Shown piece by piece: positions 44,690 to 55,300 of a stretch of DNA of 64,000 bases (its first letter is position 1; each line of letters opens with the position of its first letter). The DNA comes from Triatoma infestans (Eukaryota; Arthropoda; Insecta; Hemiptera; Reduviidae), in assembly GCA_011037195.1 (NCBI GenBank), contig JAAEAF010002768.1, positions 54,446 through 118,445 of the forward strand, given 5' to 3'. Below the pieces are notes generated by a model. The model was not told the origin of the DNA. It ran no database searches and saw only the letters and a list, made by a program, of their open reading frames with translations. A program made the position numbers and the translations under genes.

Positions 44690-44885
44690 TCTACTAAGAT
44701 AGGATTACTTTGTACAAAGTTTAAAGAAAATCGTTGGAGCCATTTTCAAGAAAAAAAAAAAAAATAAAAAAAAATAAAAAAATAAAAAAAATGCTTTCGG
44801 TAAAAAAGTACATCCGCTGACCGATTTTTGCCCAATCCGCTTGCTTGGACTTAAAACAAAATATCATGTTTGAATTTTGTAATTT
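44690..44885 (-). repeat. Family R relic
   Basis: It holds AAGAAAATCGTTGGAGCCAT and an A-rich spacer. No ends. Confidence 0.45.
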
Positions 44886-44898
44886 ATTCCATTTTTTT

Positions 44899-45907
44899 AC
44901 TTTCACTTACTCCTAGTAAGAGAAAGTATTGTAATGTGTCAAATTTTCGATATCGAGTTTTCACCGGAAATATCCGTTTTGAGGTCCACTGAGTCCAAAA
45001 AAGTGGTTTTTAGCAAATGGTCTGTGTGTGTGTGTGTGTGTCTGTATGTATGTATGTATGTATGTGAACAGCATAGCTCAAAAACGAAAAATCGTAAAAA
45101 GTTCAAACTTGAAATTCCGTTTTGTTATCACCACAGGATTCGACAGTGGGTCATCTGTCAAAATTCCTCAACCGGAAGTACCACTTTACTAGTAGTTTTT
45201 TTTACGTTTTTGCGATTTTTTCAAAAATGGCTCCAACGATTTTCTTTAAACTTGGTATATCAATTACACATACTAACAGCTACAATTTTTATTTGAAACA
45301 TTTCTCAGGGAAAATTCATTTAAGGGCATTTCTGGGGGCGGGGAGGGGTTAGGTTTTCCATCTAAAGCTATTTCAGTTTATTAAACAATTCTGTCATCTA
45401 AATAATGTTAATTAGAATTAAATATGTTGTTGAAATTCTGAGTAAAAAAAAAATCGGATAACCGGATGTGCGTTTTATATTACCACTTTACTAAATGATT
45501 TATTCACTTTTTCGCAATTTTCTCAAAAAATGACTCCGACGATTTTTTTTGAAACTTCGTATATAAACTAAACATGCAAAGATCTACAGCTTTTATCTAA
45601 AACATTTCTCTGGGAAATTTCTTTTAAGAGCACTTTTAGGTGAGGGGTGGGGTTAGATTTTCATCAAAGTGCTATCCTAGTTCATTATACAATTCTATCA
45701 TCCAAACATAATTAGTTAGAAATAAATAGATGGCTGAAATTCCGAGTTTCAAGAAAATTAGTAAACCGGAAGTCCGCTTTTACTGAACAGTTTTTTTTCC
45801 AGTTTTCGACGAATTTCATTAAATTTGGTACACAAACTATAAAATTTGTCAATTCTCATTTTGAGAACTGGAGTAAGAGTAAGTTGTGTGAGTGTTTTCA
45901 CACCAGA
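44899..45907 (+). mobile_element. Family R element, full length
   Basis: It starts ACTTTCACTTACTCC and ends GTGTGAGTGTTTTCACACC AGA. Two modules, ACCGGAAGT at 45172 and 45767, and a (TG)n stretch at 45023-45041. A second R copy follows after only a few bases. Confidence 0.75.
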
Positions 45908-45911
45908 TTTT

Positions 45912-46030
45912 TATTACTAGTAAGAGGAAGTATTGTAATCGAGTCAAATTTTCGATATTTTGAGTTTTTACCGGAAATATACGTTTTAAAATCCCATGAG
46001 CCCAAAAATTTGGTTTTTAGCAAATGGTCC

Positions 46031-46077
<47 letters not shown>

Positions 46078-46535
46078 CTCATAGCTAAAAAACGAAAAAT
46101 CGTAGAAATATCAAACTTGATATTCCATTTAGGTATTACCAGGGCAGATCCGACAGTACGTGACCTATCAAAATTTCTCAACCAGAAGTACCACTTTACT
46201 ACATGGTTTTTTTTTTTTTTTCACTTTTTTGCGATTTTCTTAAAATGGCTTCATCAAATGGATTTTTCTTGAAACTTGATATATCAACTTCACATTTCTC
46301 CGGTAAAATTCATTTAAAGTTACTTTTGGGGGAAGGATGAGGTTAGATTGTCCTGTAAAGGGCAATTTCAATTTGTTACATGATTCTATCATCTAAATAA
46401 TATTAATAAGAAATAAATATGTTGTTAAAATTCTGAGTTTGAAGAAAATCAGATGACCGGAAATTCGTTTTTAATGAAAAGTATTTTTCAGTTTTTTGCT
46501 ATTTATCTAAAGCAGCTCCGACGATTTTCTTTAAA
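45912..46535 (+). mobile_element. Family R element, 5' part (tandem to the previous copy)
   Basis: It lacks the first dozen bases (starts TTACTAGTAAGAGGAAGTA). (GT)n runs from 46032 to 46074. It is interrupted at 46536 by a foldback unit and a poly-A-ended segment, and resumes at 47333. Confidence 0.7.
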
Positions 46536-46547
46536 CTAAGTATTAAT

Positions 46548-46872
46548 TATGTAAGATTCTTCTCGACCGTTCATATATGAAGGAAAAGGTTTGTGAGATT
46601 CGGTCTTTTTAAAAAATAAGAGATCTTAAATTCATGCCAACGTTTCGACAAATATACAACGTTGTCTTTTTCAAGGCATAAAAAAAAAAACGATCACATA
46701 ATTTTCGAAACATAACAAATTTAAAAACTTATGTATAAATTTATGTATTGAAGATTATTTGATAGTTTTTGTTTTTTTTTATGCCTTGAAAAAGACAATA
46801 TATATGTCGAAACGTTGGGAAGAATTTAAGGTTTCTCATTTTTTAAAAAGACCATATTTCACAATCCTTTTC
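46548..46872. mobile_element. PLE-type foldback unit, 12-bp target duplication
   Basis: Inverted arms (about 46588-46690 and 46775-46870) carry CCTTGAAAAAGACA and TGTCGAAACGTTGG, one per strand. CTAAGTATTAAT flanks it at 46536-46547 and 46873-46884. The motifs keep GAAACGUU and stem II, but the core box reads UUGAAAA, so catalysis is unlikely. Confidence 0.7.
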
Positions 46873-46884
46873 CTAAGTATTAAT

Positions 46885-47332
46885 ATTGGGAGCCACTATT
46901 GGAGTGGATTCTGGCGAGTCTGAGCCGGGATTGGTTAACCTGGCACTGTGTGAATATGAAGGTGTGAATCTTGTGTAAATAGTGTACAAATTTAATTTAC
47001 ATTTAGGAATTAGGGGTACGAGGAATATCCAGTTATTTTAGTTGTGTGAAATTGTTAGAATGAATGTATTTATTGGGATGTGAATATTTATTGGTATGAG
47101 AGTTTAAGATGATATGAATGCATCTAAGCGTATGAACGTGTTGAGTGATAGGAGGTATTTATTAATGAGTATTTGGCATAAATAAGGTATAAATTATAGA
47201 AAAATAATAAAGGTGCTGTAGCTGGATATTTTGTGATGGGCTATGTTGGATAATTGACGTTGAATTTTTCACATTTCTAGAATAATATAGTGGCTATGGC
47301 CTAACAGGTAATGCCAAGAAAAAAAAAAAATA
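46885..47332 (+). mobile_element. Probable LINE 3' UTR fragment with A-tail
   Basis: About 430 bp rich in GAATGTATTTATT and GATGTGAATATTT motifs, ending in an A-run at 47319-47331, directly before family R sequence resumes. It resembles in style the 3' UTR at 49640-49955. No coding sequence. Confidence 0.4.
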
Positions 47333-47688
47333 TTTGACTACACACATGTAGAGCTACAACTTTTATTTGAAACATTTCTCTGGATACACTCATTTAAGGG
47401 ATATTTTGGGAGGAGAGATAGATTTATGCTTGCATCTAAAGAATTATCTTAGTTGATTATCTGATTCTACCATCTAGACAAAATTAATTAGAAAAAAAAA
47501 TAATAAATTGCCAAAATTCCGAGTTTCCAAAAAAAAAAAAATTAGTAAAACCGAAAATGTGCTTTTACTGACAGTTTCGAACACTGACGAATTTCATTAA
47601 ATTTGATACACTAACTATAAAATTTTGTCAATTACAATTTTGAAAACTGGAGTAAGAGAAAGTTGTGTGAGTGTTTCACACCAGATTT
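47333..47688 (+). mobile_element. Family R element, 3' part
   Basis: It resumes with GAGCTACAACTTTTATTTGA and ends GTGTGAGTGTTTCACAC CAGA. Confidence 0.7.
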
Positions 47689-47691
47689 TAT

Positions 47692-48238
47692 TTTTATGGT
47701 TAGTTGTGTTGAATGTGGTTGCACTGTTCTCTCTCACTATTAGTTCAATGTTGAAAGTGTTTTTTGCAGTAACAAGGGTCTTAACATAACTGTTCAATTC
47801 CCGATAAATGTATTCCCGCCAAGTGGTCTACACCGCCAACTCTATAATCTCCACACTTTATACATCGTCTACTACTCTCTTGTGACAAATGTTTTCTAAC
47901 TAAAAGGGTTATACTTGGAATATTTTAATAATAAATTCTTATTCACCAATGAGAATCATTAAAATAACTAAACAAAAACGTTTCTACTTATGTTTTGGAT
48001 ATAATAATGTAGAATATATTAACATAAAATATAATTTGAATTTATATATTTAATGTAAAGAGAATTATTTATTTATTACTATTTACCACGTTACATAAAA
48101 CTACTTTGTAATTATTATTCTATATGTACATTGTTAAAGTAGATAGCACTATTCTCTGTATTATTCAACAAATAAAATAAAAATTGAACGCCACTTGTTG
48201 TTCATATTTACTACTTATTGATTTGAATACGCATCTAT
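47692..48238. other. AT-rich interval, no gene seen
   Basis: Nothing supported. Confidence 0.4.
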
Positions 48239-48239
48239 T

Positions 48240-48965
48240 TATACAGGCCAGCAAGGAGTATGTGTTGCATGCAGTTACTTGGGGCGTTGCGACCCCACGG
48301 GTTACCACAGCTCCAGTACTTCATGCACTTCATGAGAACAGTACATACACTCTACACTTTACAGACAAGGACAAACACAGTACACAAACCAGGGTCTCCG
48401 TTTCTAGTTAATTGGCGAAAGCCAAGGGAGAAGGAAGGGATTAGCTCAGTGGTGGCGCGCTAGATTAGCAACGCGGAGATCGCGGGTAGGAATCCAGCAT
48501 GCTGTCCTTAGATTTTTTTTCTTCCTAGGAGCCTGTAATAGGATCCAAAGAGAGGATCTATAGTAGAGAAAGAGAGACAAAATGACAGGACCACTCTCTC
48601 GGACTAGAGTGGGAGAAACGGACGAGATATAGATATACATCAGAGTTCACTCGCCAGTTATAACGTGTCATTTACCTTACCCTTCACCACTCTACCATAT
48701 TCTAGCATTTTAGTGTAAAGTCCAGGCAGTCAGTGTCACTTTTAACATTATACAGTGATCACGCATATCTAGTTTGTTCATTCAAACCAAACCATTTCTC
48801 TCCTTCATCATACCCGTTAAAAGCCTCTACAACTCATTGTTCGGTGATGGGGGCAGTGTTGTCTGTAGCTAGAGAACGCTGCTTGGAGGCCGGCTGTGCA
48901 TTGGAGAAGGCTTCGAGGGGCACAATAGATGTTTCAGGTTGCAGTGCAATAATCCCCTACAGAAA
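48240..48965 (+). mobile_element. tRNA-derived SINE family 1, split by a solo LTR
   Basis: Left half 48240-48533 and right half 48822-48965 together match the complete copy at 10145-10560. The leader has CTACACTTTACAGACAAGG, the tRNA-like part GGGATTAGCTCAGTGG and GCGGGTAGGAATCC, and the tail CTGCTTGGAGGCCGGC. The halves meet at AGGAGCC/TCTACAACTCA, as in the undisturbed copy. Confidence 0.82.
48534..48821 (+). mobile_element. Solo LTR inside the SINE
   Basis: The 288-bp insert starts TGTAATAGGATCC and ends CCCGTTAAA, with AGCC duplicated at 48530-48533 and 48822-48825. A GA-rich block, a TATAGATATAC stretch (48630) and AGTTATAACGTGTCA follow in the same order as in the repeats at 121-709. 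The last bases are mutated from the expected GTTACA. Confidence 0.75.
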
Positions 48966-49049
48966 TCTACAATCTACTTATACAAGTTATAACATATTTT
49001 TTTCAAATTAACAGCACATTTTGTTACATTAAAAGAAATCTAAAAAAAA

Positions 49050-49135
49050 AACCTCTTGTGAAACACTCGCACAACTTTCACTTATTGCGGTTTACATAGT
49101 TTTAGGTGACAAATTTTGTGTGATTCAGTGTGGTG
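49050..49135 (-). repeat. Family R 3' terminus fragment
   Basis: TTGTGAAACACTCGCACAAC followed by TTTCACTTATTG; the rest of R is missing. Confidence 0.5.
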
Positions 49136-49137
49136 AT

Positions 49138-49375
49138 GCATAACCAGAAATTAGTCTCGTTTTTGTAAATTCTTTAATTTTTATATTTTATAAAGTTTAG
49201 GCCACAGACCTAGAAATTAGAGCAGATCCTATGCAAGATTCTTGACAAGGTCATACCTTGCATGTTTACCTTTCGTCTAATTTAAAACTGACCCGGTCCG
49301 GTCTATGGCCGAAAGGTTATAAAATAGAAAATTAAAGAATTTACAAAAAAAAAAAAAAACGAGACTATTTCTGGC
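49138..49375. mobile_element. Small foldback element
   Basis: Arms of about 70 bp (49141-49213 and 49297-49372) are inverted: CCAGAAATTAGTCTCG at the left pairs with CGAGACTATTTCTGG at the right, and GGCCACAGACC pairs with GGTCTATGGCC. Loop of about 85 bp. No coding capacity; a MITE-like unit. Confidence 0.7.
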
Positions 49376-49429
49376 TAGCCATCACCCACCCTCATCACAT
49401 ATTATCTGTGTCCCAAAACTATTAGTCTG

Positions 49430-49955
49430 CTTCACAATATATATTCACCTATGACAATTCTGCATATACTAGTTGAATGTACTAAGTACACAACAATGAG
49501 AGCGAATCTAGGTATGCCTAACTCTTTAACGGATGCACTGAAAGATAATTCTGAAAATGTAAACAAGACTGTACAATATCTAAAAGAAATTGGCTTATTT
49601 CAACATATATAAGTGGCTCTTTTTGAATTAAAATAGTAGGTTGCTTTTTATAAAGAAGATTAGCTTATATTTGTAAATATTTTTATTGTAAATAGTAGGA
49701 TTAGAGTAAACTGGATTAGAGGAATATCAAGTACTCTACTCTATAATGTATATAAGTTGGTGCGAATGATAAGTTTGTATGGTTAGGTTTATTTTATATG
49801 GTGTGAATGTATTTATTTGGATGAATGTATTTATTAGCTAGTATGGATCAGATAGGTTTAGAGTGCACTCGAGTTGGTACGAATGAAGTGTAGGGATCAG
49901 GTTTTTAAATTTTTAATAGTGCAATGTAGATAAGTTACCATTAAAAAAAAAATGA
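49430..49955 (+). pseudogene. LINE 3' end (C-terminal tail, 3' UTR and A-tail)
   Basis: The plus strand reads ILHILVECTKYTTMRANLGM, then a linker and VNKTVQYLKEIGLFQHI before a stop at about 49610. This is the usual end of LINE ORF2 proteins, where a cysteine-histidine motif is followed by a short helix with FLKEIGL-type sequence. The 3' UTR ends in an A-run at 49944-49953. Confidence 0.72.
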
Positions 49956-49984
49956 AAAAATGAAATTATAAGAAAAAGAGTAAG

Positions 49985-50425
49985 TCACAGGAAGTTCAAA
50001 CTTGTATACCACAGTCTAGGGTACTATCACCGCATTCCGAAACGTAAAATTTCCGGCAAATATCCATTAAACCGGAAATGTGACTATGCTGAATGTTTTT
50101 CGTGATTTTTTTTTTTTTGAAAACGGCTTCAACGATTTTCTTTTAACTTTACACTAAAAAAAAAAAATTATGATTTTTCATTTGGAATTCTGTAAACGCG
50201 GAAACGGTAACGTTATGCTTTCCTCTAAAGTGTACCGGCCACTTCAGTTGAATAAATGGTTCCACCACCTACATAATAATATTAATACACATTAGAAGGA
50301 TTGATAGAATTCCAAATTTGAAGATAATTGAAGATTATCGATAATCTTTCTATCGATAATCGATAGATTTTTAGAGTTTTTTTTTTGGAATATTCTCGAA
50401 AATAATTACGATTTTCAAAAAATTT
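49985..50425 (+). repeat. Family R relic
   Basis: Contains TTAAACCGGAAATGTG, CTTCAACGATTTTC and a small palindromic ATCGATAA cluster (50335-50370). Confidence 0.5.
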
Positions 50426-50624
50426 TTAAAATCTTTATTTATGCTATAATCAGCGCGAAAGCGTTTTAAGTAATAATAATTACAAAAAGAACATAAATAT
50501 ATAATGAATGGAGAAGCTACCCCAATGGTAACACTCCAATACTATACAAAAATCACTTAATCACTCTCTGCACTTGAGAGGAAGAGATCATGAGGCCATT
50601 GTCTTTTAAGATTAAGAAGATTGT

Positions 50625-50832
50625 TGTGGTGGTTGGTTCCGGAGAGCTGGAAAGCATCAGTGACATTTTCCATGGTAGCCTGCTGCTTCATCAGAGTATA
50701 TAAACTGAATTTGCTCTGTACAAAGTCTGTGTTATCACACTGTGTGACAAATGCATCCTGAAGATGGGCGAACGCACGAAACCGGTCGATGACCACAAAA
50801 TGAAACACGCTACCACGGAAAATGTCTCTGTC
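50625..50832. mobile_element. PLE-type unit with 12-bp target duplication, inserted in an RTE remnant
   Basis: Two inverted partial arms: the left one (50625-50690) matches the 15890 arm, the right one (50735-50832) carries the ribozyme. TAAGAAGATTGT is duplicated at 50613-50624 and 50833-50844. The RTE coding frame continues across the insertion. Confidence 0.8.
50758..50787 (+). ncRNA. Hammerhead ribozyme motif, one stem II mismatch
   Basis: CTGAAGA, GGGCG-AA-CGCAC, GAAA, CCGGTC, stem I CATC/GATG. A C-to-A change leaves one mismatch in stem II. Confidence 0.6.
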
Positions 50833-50844
50833 TAAGAAGATTGT

Positions 50845-51480
50845 GTATTAAGAAGCTACAAGAAGAATTGCTGAAGATTAACATGAGTATCAACACGGCG
50901 AAAACGAAAGCAATGAGAGTAGTGAAAGAAACCTCCACAGTAGGGTGAGGCAGTGAAACGGCACGATTTCAACTCCAGCTGACAGGCGGGGTGGGGAGTT
51001 ATGAGAGTAGGGGAAATGGCCTTGAGCATCAAGGCAAATGGAAATTTCAGTTGCCATGGAGCATTGGACGAGTGTGCAACGTGCGTTTGCTGTAAAGGCA
51101 TATTACAAAAACGCGGATAGTGTGATTTTCGCGGACTTCGTCCTAATGCTTCGCGCACACGATCAACGTTCTCTGGGGTCCGGACTGTTTTTTCACTACC
51201 ACCTCTTTTCTTTGTCGTGCTAGCAGTGGCTTCAAAGTTATTCACCCAAAAGAGGATAGCTTTCCTGGACGGCACGGGAGCCCGTGGCGGTAGATTGAAC
51301 TCACAACGGAAAGCGTATAATGAGAACAATTAGGATAAATAATGAAAGATTAGAACAAGTAGACAGCTTTAGATAGCTGGGAGCGCACCTAAATAAACAT
51401 GGTTACATTGACCCTCGGATATGGAGATAACCGAGAGAAACGAGCAGCGGGCAGATTGTTTAATGTGGTAAAAAAGAAGT
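50845..51480 (+). pseudogene. RTE-like LINE fragment, interrupted by a DUF4817-type insert
   Basis: 50845-50940 encodes KLQEELLKINMSINTAKTKA; 51310-51400 encodes MRTIRINNERLEQVDSF. Both match the better copy at 54690-54890. The insert (50941-51309) lies between TA and TA. The 3' part is decayed (KGSFLNRRQVEKKTKIAVYK-type sequence, readable in part). Confidence 0.72.
50941..51309. pseudogene. DUF4817-type transposon remnant with internal inversion
   Basis: 51055-51128 (+) encodes MEHWTSVQRAFAVKAYYKNA then DSVIFA. From about 51310 back to 51150 the minus strand encodes EFNLPPRAPVPSRKAILFWV, then NNFEATASTTKKRGG and TVRTPENVDRVREALGRSPR. These pieces are normally collinear in insect transposon proteins that begin with a DUF4817 helix-turn-helix domain, so the second segment has been flipped. 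The catalytic domain is missing. Confidence 0.75.
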
Positions 51481-51499
51481 TTCCTCAATAGGCGACAGG

Positions 51500-51960
51500 T
51501 GGAAAAGAAAACAAAAATAGCAGTATACAAGGAGGGTTATTAGCGGAAGAGTTCGGGAAGACAGGATTTGTTTGAGACTGTAGGTTATTATGGAATTTCC
51601 TGTAAAATGGGTTTGAGCCACTTGAGCAATGAACGGTATATTAAGATCAGTGTGTATGGTTCTGGTTGAAGGCGTAAAAAGAGGCGTTTACAATAATACG
51701 GAGAATCCTAGATTGTAAGGATTGGAATTTTTTGGTGATTTGAGCGTTTGGTTGAACCCCATAGTTCTATCCTATACTCCCAGATTGGCTTTAAAATAGA
51801 TGTATAATTTATTTTATTGCCTAGAGTGAATTTAGATCTGTTGTCGAAAGCATCTGATTAGTTCTATTCTTTTAAGTAGCGTCAGGTAAGTCTTCGGTCT
51901 AAGTAAGCCGTGAGTCCTGCTTCACATCGAGAAATGTCCAGAAATGTGAGAAATTCTTCA
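51500..51960 (-). pseudogene. Jockey-type LINE fragment
   Basis: Diverged relative of 21349-22079: the minus strand has YGVQPNAQITKKFQSLQSRI followed by LRIIVNASFYA. No ends or tail are recognised. Confidence 0.6.
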
Positions 51961-51984
51961 TATCGAGAAATTGATGATTCAATG

Positions 51985-52130
51985 TTGTCTACAACGATTT
52001 TCTTTAAACTTGAATTGCTTGCTGCATAGATAGAAACGTATCATTTTATTTGAAGCATTTTTTCTGAAAAAAAAGAAGAGTTTAGAGGGGGGTAATGGGT
52101 CATCGGTTAGTTTATTTAAATTTAGACAAG
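51985..52130 (+). repeat. Family R relic
   Basis: CTACAACGATTTTCTTTAAA and TTTTATTTGAAGCATTTTTT. Short. Confidence 0.45.
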
Positions 52131-52214
52131 ATTTCTTTGTTTTGGACATAGAGCGCTCCAAATAAGGCCGCTCAAATATATAAATAAAATCCGGTCCCCA
52201 ACTAAACATGGATG

Positions 52215-52440
52215 GGTCCGCAAGGTGGAAAACATCTGGTATATTATCCATCGTAGCATGTATATTTATTTTGTTCCTGACCGGTTTCAAATTTTTTTAT
52301 CCAACGGCACAGTAAATCTATACATTTCGTGTAGAGAGTTCACTTCAAATAAATACATTGCGTGGATGAAAATCCGAAACCGGTCTGGAACAAAATAAAT
52401 ATACATGCTACGACGAATATTAAAATACCAGTTAAATATG
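52215..52440. mobile_element. PLE-type foldback unit, both ribozymes decayed
   Basis: Inverted arms share GTAGCATGTATATTTATTTT and GTTCCTGACCGGTTT with the unit at 28996. The left motif has lost CUGANGA, and the right arm lacks it altogether. Confidence 0.6.
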
Positions 52441-52458
52441 GGTAACGTTTTAATTTTT

Positions 52459-53148
52459 ACTTTCTCTTACTCCTAGTAAGAGGAAGTATTGTAATCGTGT
52501 CTAATTTTTGATATGTAGTTTTGACCGAAAATATCCGTTTTGAGATCCCCTGAGTCCAAAAAAGTGTTTTTTAGCAAATGGTTTGTGTGTGTGTGTGTGT
52601 GTATGTATATACGAACAGCATAGCTCAAAAACGAAAAACCGTAGAAAGTTGAAACTTGATATTCCGTTTAGGTATCACCAAGGCATCTGACAGTGGATCA
52701 TCTGTCAAAGTTCCTCAACTGGAAGCACCACTTTACTTGTTGGATTTTTAACTTTTTTGCGTTTTTCTCAAAAATGGCTCCGACGATTTTCTTCAAACTT
52801 AGTATATCAATTACACATACAAAGAGGTACAACTTTTATTTGAAACATTTCTTTGGGAAAATTCATTTAATGGCACTTTTAAGGGAGGGGTGGGGTTATG
52901 TTTTTCTCTAAAGTGCTATCATAGTTGATTATACAATTCTGTCATCCAAACAAAATTAATTAGAAATAAATTAGATGGCCAAAATTCCGAGTTTCAAGGA
53001 AATTAGTTAACCGGAAGTACGCTTTTACTGAACAGTTTTTTCAGTTTTCGTCGAATTTCATTAAATTTGGTACACAAACTATCAAATTTGTCAATTAAAA
53101 TTTTGAAAACTGGATTAAGAGAAAGTTGTGTGAGTGTTTCACACGAGA
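52459..53148 (+). mobile_element. Family R element, short form (one module)
   Basis: It begins ACTTTCTCTTACTCC and ends GTGTGAGTGTTTCACAC GAGA. At about 690 bp it has one module instead of two. Confidence 0.78.
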
Positions 53149-53709
53149 TTTTTTATTTTAAAAAAATTCTTGATTAAATTGTATTAATTAGAATTAAAAA
53201 GGAATTCTTGCAAAAATGTTTCTCATTAGATATTTGGTTTGTATTGTAATCTTTCATGCAAAAGCAAAACCTTGATGTAACCTCAAAAGGAACTGTCTAA
53301 GAATAGTAGAGAAACAATCTGTTTGCCCAATTTTTACACTACTTGTAAGGGATAAACCTTCAAGCCTTTGTATTGTGAATTTGAATGTGAAATAAGAGGC
53401 ACATTGAGGGAAATGGGACAAAGGAAACCAACTCTCTCTTTTACCCTTCCAGGCAGCTCTCCTGTTTTGTTTTTATATACATACATACATATATATATAT
53501 ATCTCATTTTTCCAGGGACACAACTACTGTTTGGAAACATAAAAAAAAAAAAACAAGGTTTATTATAATATAATCAAAAACTTAAAAATTTATTATTTTT
53601 TGATTTTCTTTCTATGGTAAAGAAACAAAAAAATGATTGTTTTTTTATGTTGGAATATGACAACTGTCATTGTTATAAAGAACAATATTTCAAAGCTGAA
53701 GAAAAGAAA

Positions 53710-53748
<39 letters not shown>

Positions 53749-54265
53749 AAAAAATATATTACAAAAAAGGAAACAAAAGAGATACAAAGTTGTTGAATAA
53801 CGAATAATAAAAACTGAGTACCATCCGGTAAACAATAGAATTCTCTAATAAACAGTAAGTTTGGAACAATCCGTTATTTTATCTAAATAAATGTTTGACC
53901 ATTTCTTTCATCAAGATGTACATGATGAAACAATAGCTCCCAAGTAATACTTCTTCTTTTTACTTAATAAAAGAAATGTACAAATTATCTAGATAGTACA
54001 CTTATTTATCGTAATGGAAGAATAAAGTTGTTTAAATTAGAATATAATAATTAGGTAAAGTGTTATTTACCAATCTTTACCAATATGTTAATATAAAAAT
54101 AATGACAAGTAATTATAATGTTTTGGGGGGAAAAATTACGATATTAAAGAAAAACTAAAGTGCGAGGAGATTTAGGTTTGCCACCATATTTGCCGCCATT
54201 TTTTTTTTCTGCAACCGTATAAAAACGTAAAAATTATAAATCAAACTATGTGACTGAAATTTTTT
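53149..54265. other. AT-rich interval with TA microsatellites
   Basis: (TA)n at 53482-53502 and 53718-53743. ORFs here derive from simple sequence. Nothing else. Confidence 0.4.
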
Positions 54266-54269
54266 TTGC

Positions 54270-55300
54270 TTTTAATCACAAGAGGGAAAGAGTTGTCGGT
54301 CTGCTACGGTGGATCTTATAAAAGCTTTCGACAGTGTGATAAAAGGTGATATCTTAGAGGCAATGAGGAGCAAAAAAAAATAGATGGAGGACATACATTA
54401 GCTGTGGAAAGTCATTATAAGACAACTAGAAATGTGGCAAGATTTGCCAACAATACCTCTGAAGAATTCGTGGCTATTGTAGGAATCCTTCAAGGCTGTA
54501 GTCTCAGCCCTTTATTATTTATTTTGGTGTTAGCTTACAGCCATTCACAAAGCAAAGGAGGGTATGAAAAAATTCCACCTAGGACAATCTAAGCTTGAAA
54601 CCGACAAGCCTATCTATATTTAGCATTCGGCGATGATTTGGTTATATTCGCAAAAAAAATGACAGAGATCTTCAGTTAAATATTAAAAAGCTTCAGGAGG
54701 AATTGCTGAAGATTAACATGCGTGTCAACCCGGCGCAAACGAAATCAATGAGAGGAGGGAAGAAAAAACCTCACAGAATAATGAGAACAATAAGGATAAA
54801 TAATGAAAGAATAGGGCAAGTAGACAGCTTTAGACAGCTGGGAGCGCACCTAAATGAACAAGGTTACATTGATACGGAGATAACCGAACTATAAAGCACA
54901 AATCAATGATTCAGGCGTCGGAAATAGATTCCTCAGGAAAGTTGAAGGCAAAACCAAAAGAGACCGAGTCCGTATCACTACCATTAGGTCGAAACTCGAC
55001 GTAAGGCCAGCAATAAGACTATCGAACAGAATAGGCTAAGTTGGCTAGCGCATCTTCTTCGTATTGAGCCCAACCGGATTGCCCTTGGTACATAAAATAC
55101 TAAAGTGAATGGCAAGCGAGGGAGAGGTCGGCCTAGATTAAAATGGGCGGACGAGGTGAAGAATGCCTTTCAAAAAAAGAGAGTTAGAATGGAGAAAAAG
55201 GTATGAAGTGGTCAATGACCGGCAAAGATGGAACTTCTTCCTCGCACTGCTTAGGCGGTAGAAGAGGAGTGATTATGATGATGATGATGATGATGAGAGA
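54270..55300 (+). pseudogene. RTE-like LINE reverse transcriptase remnant with (GAT)n tail
   Basis: Readable in order across frameshifts: VDLIKAFDSVIKGDIL (motif A, about 54310), GILQGCSLSPLLFILVL (motif B, about 54480), YLAFGDDLVIFAKK (motif C, about 54615; FGDD where FADD or YADD is usual), then LQEELLKINMRVNPAQTKSM, then NNERIGQVDSFRQLGAHLNE (thumb), and a C-terminal part WLAHLLRIEPNRIA then GRPRLKWADEVKNAF. It ends in TGATTATGATGATGATGAT-type repeats (55269-55297), which fits the short-repeat tails of RTE-group LINEs. The N-terminal endonuclease is absent. Confidence 0.82.

Noticed and set aside
46024..46272. ORF with a VCVCVC run
   Set aside because: Translation of the (GT)n microsatellite of a family R element; similar ORFs at 8456, 45884 and 57015 rejected for the same reason.
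52269..52302. Hammerhead motif in the left arm of the 52215 foldback
   Set aside because: The CUGANGA box is lost (CTGTGCC) and stem II does not pair.
53593..53835. ORF with an IYIYIY run
   Set aside because: Translation of a (TA)n repeat on both strands.
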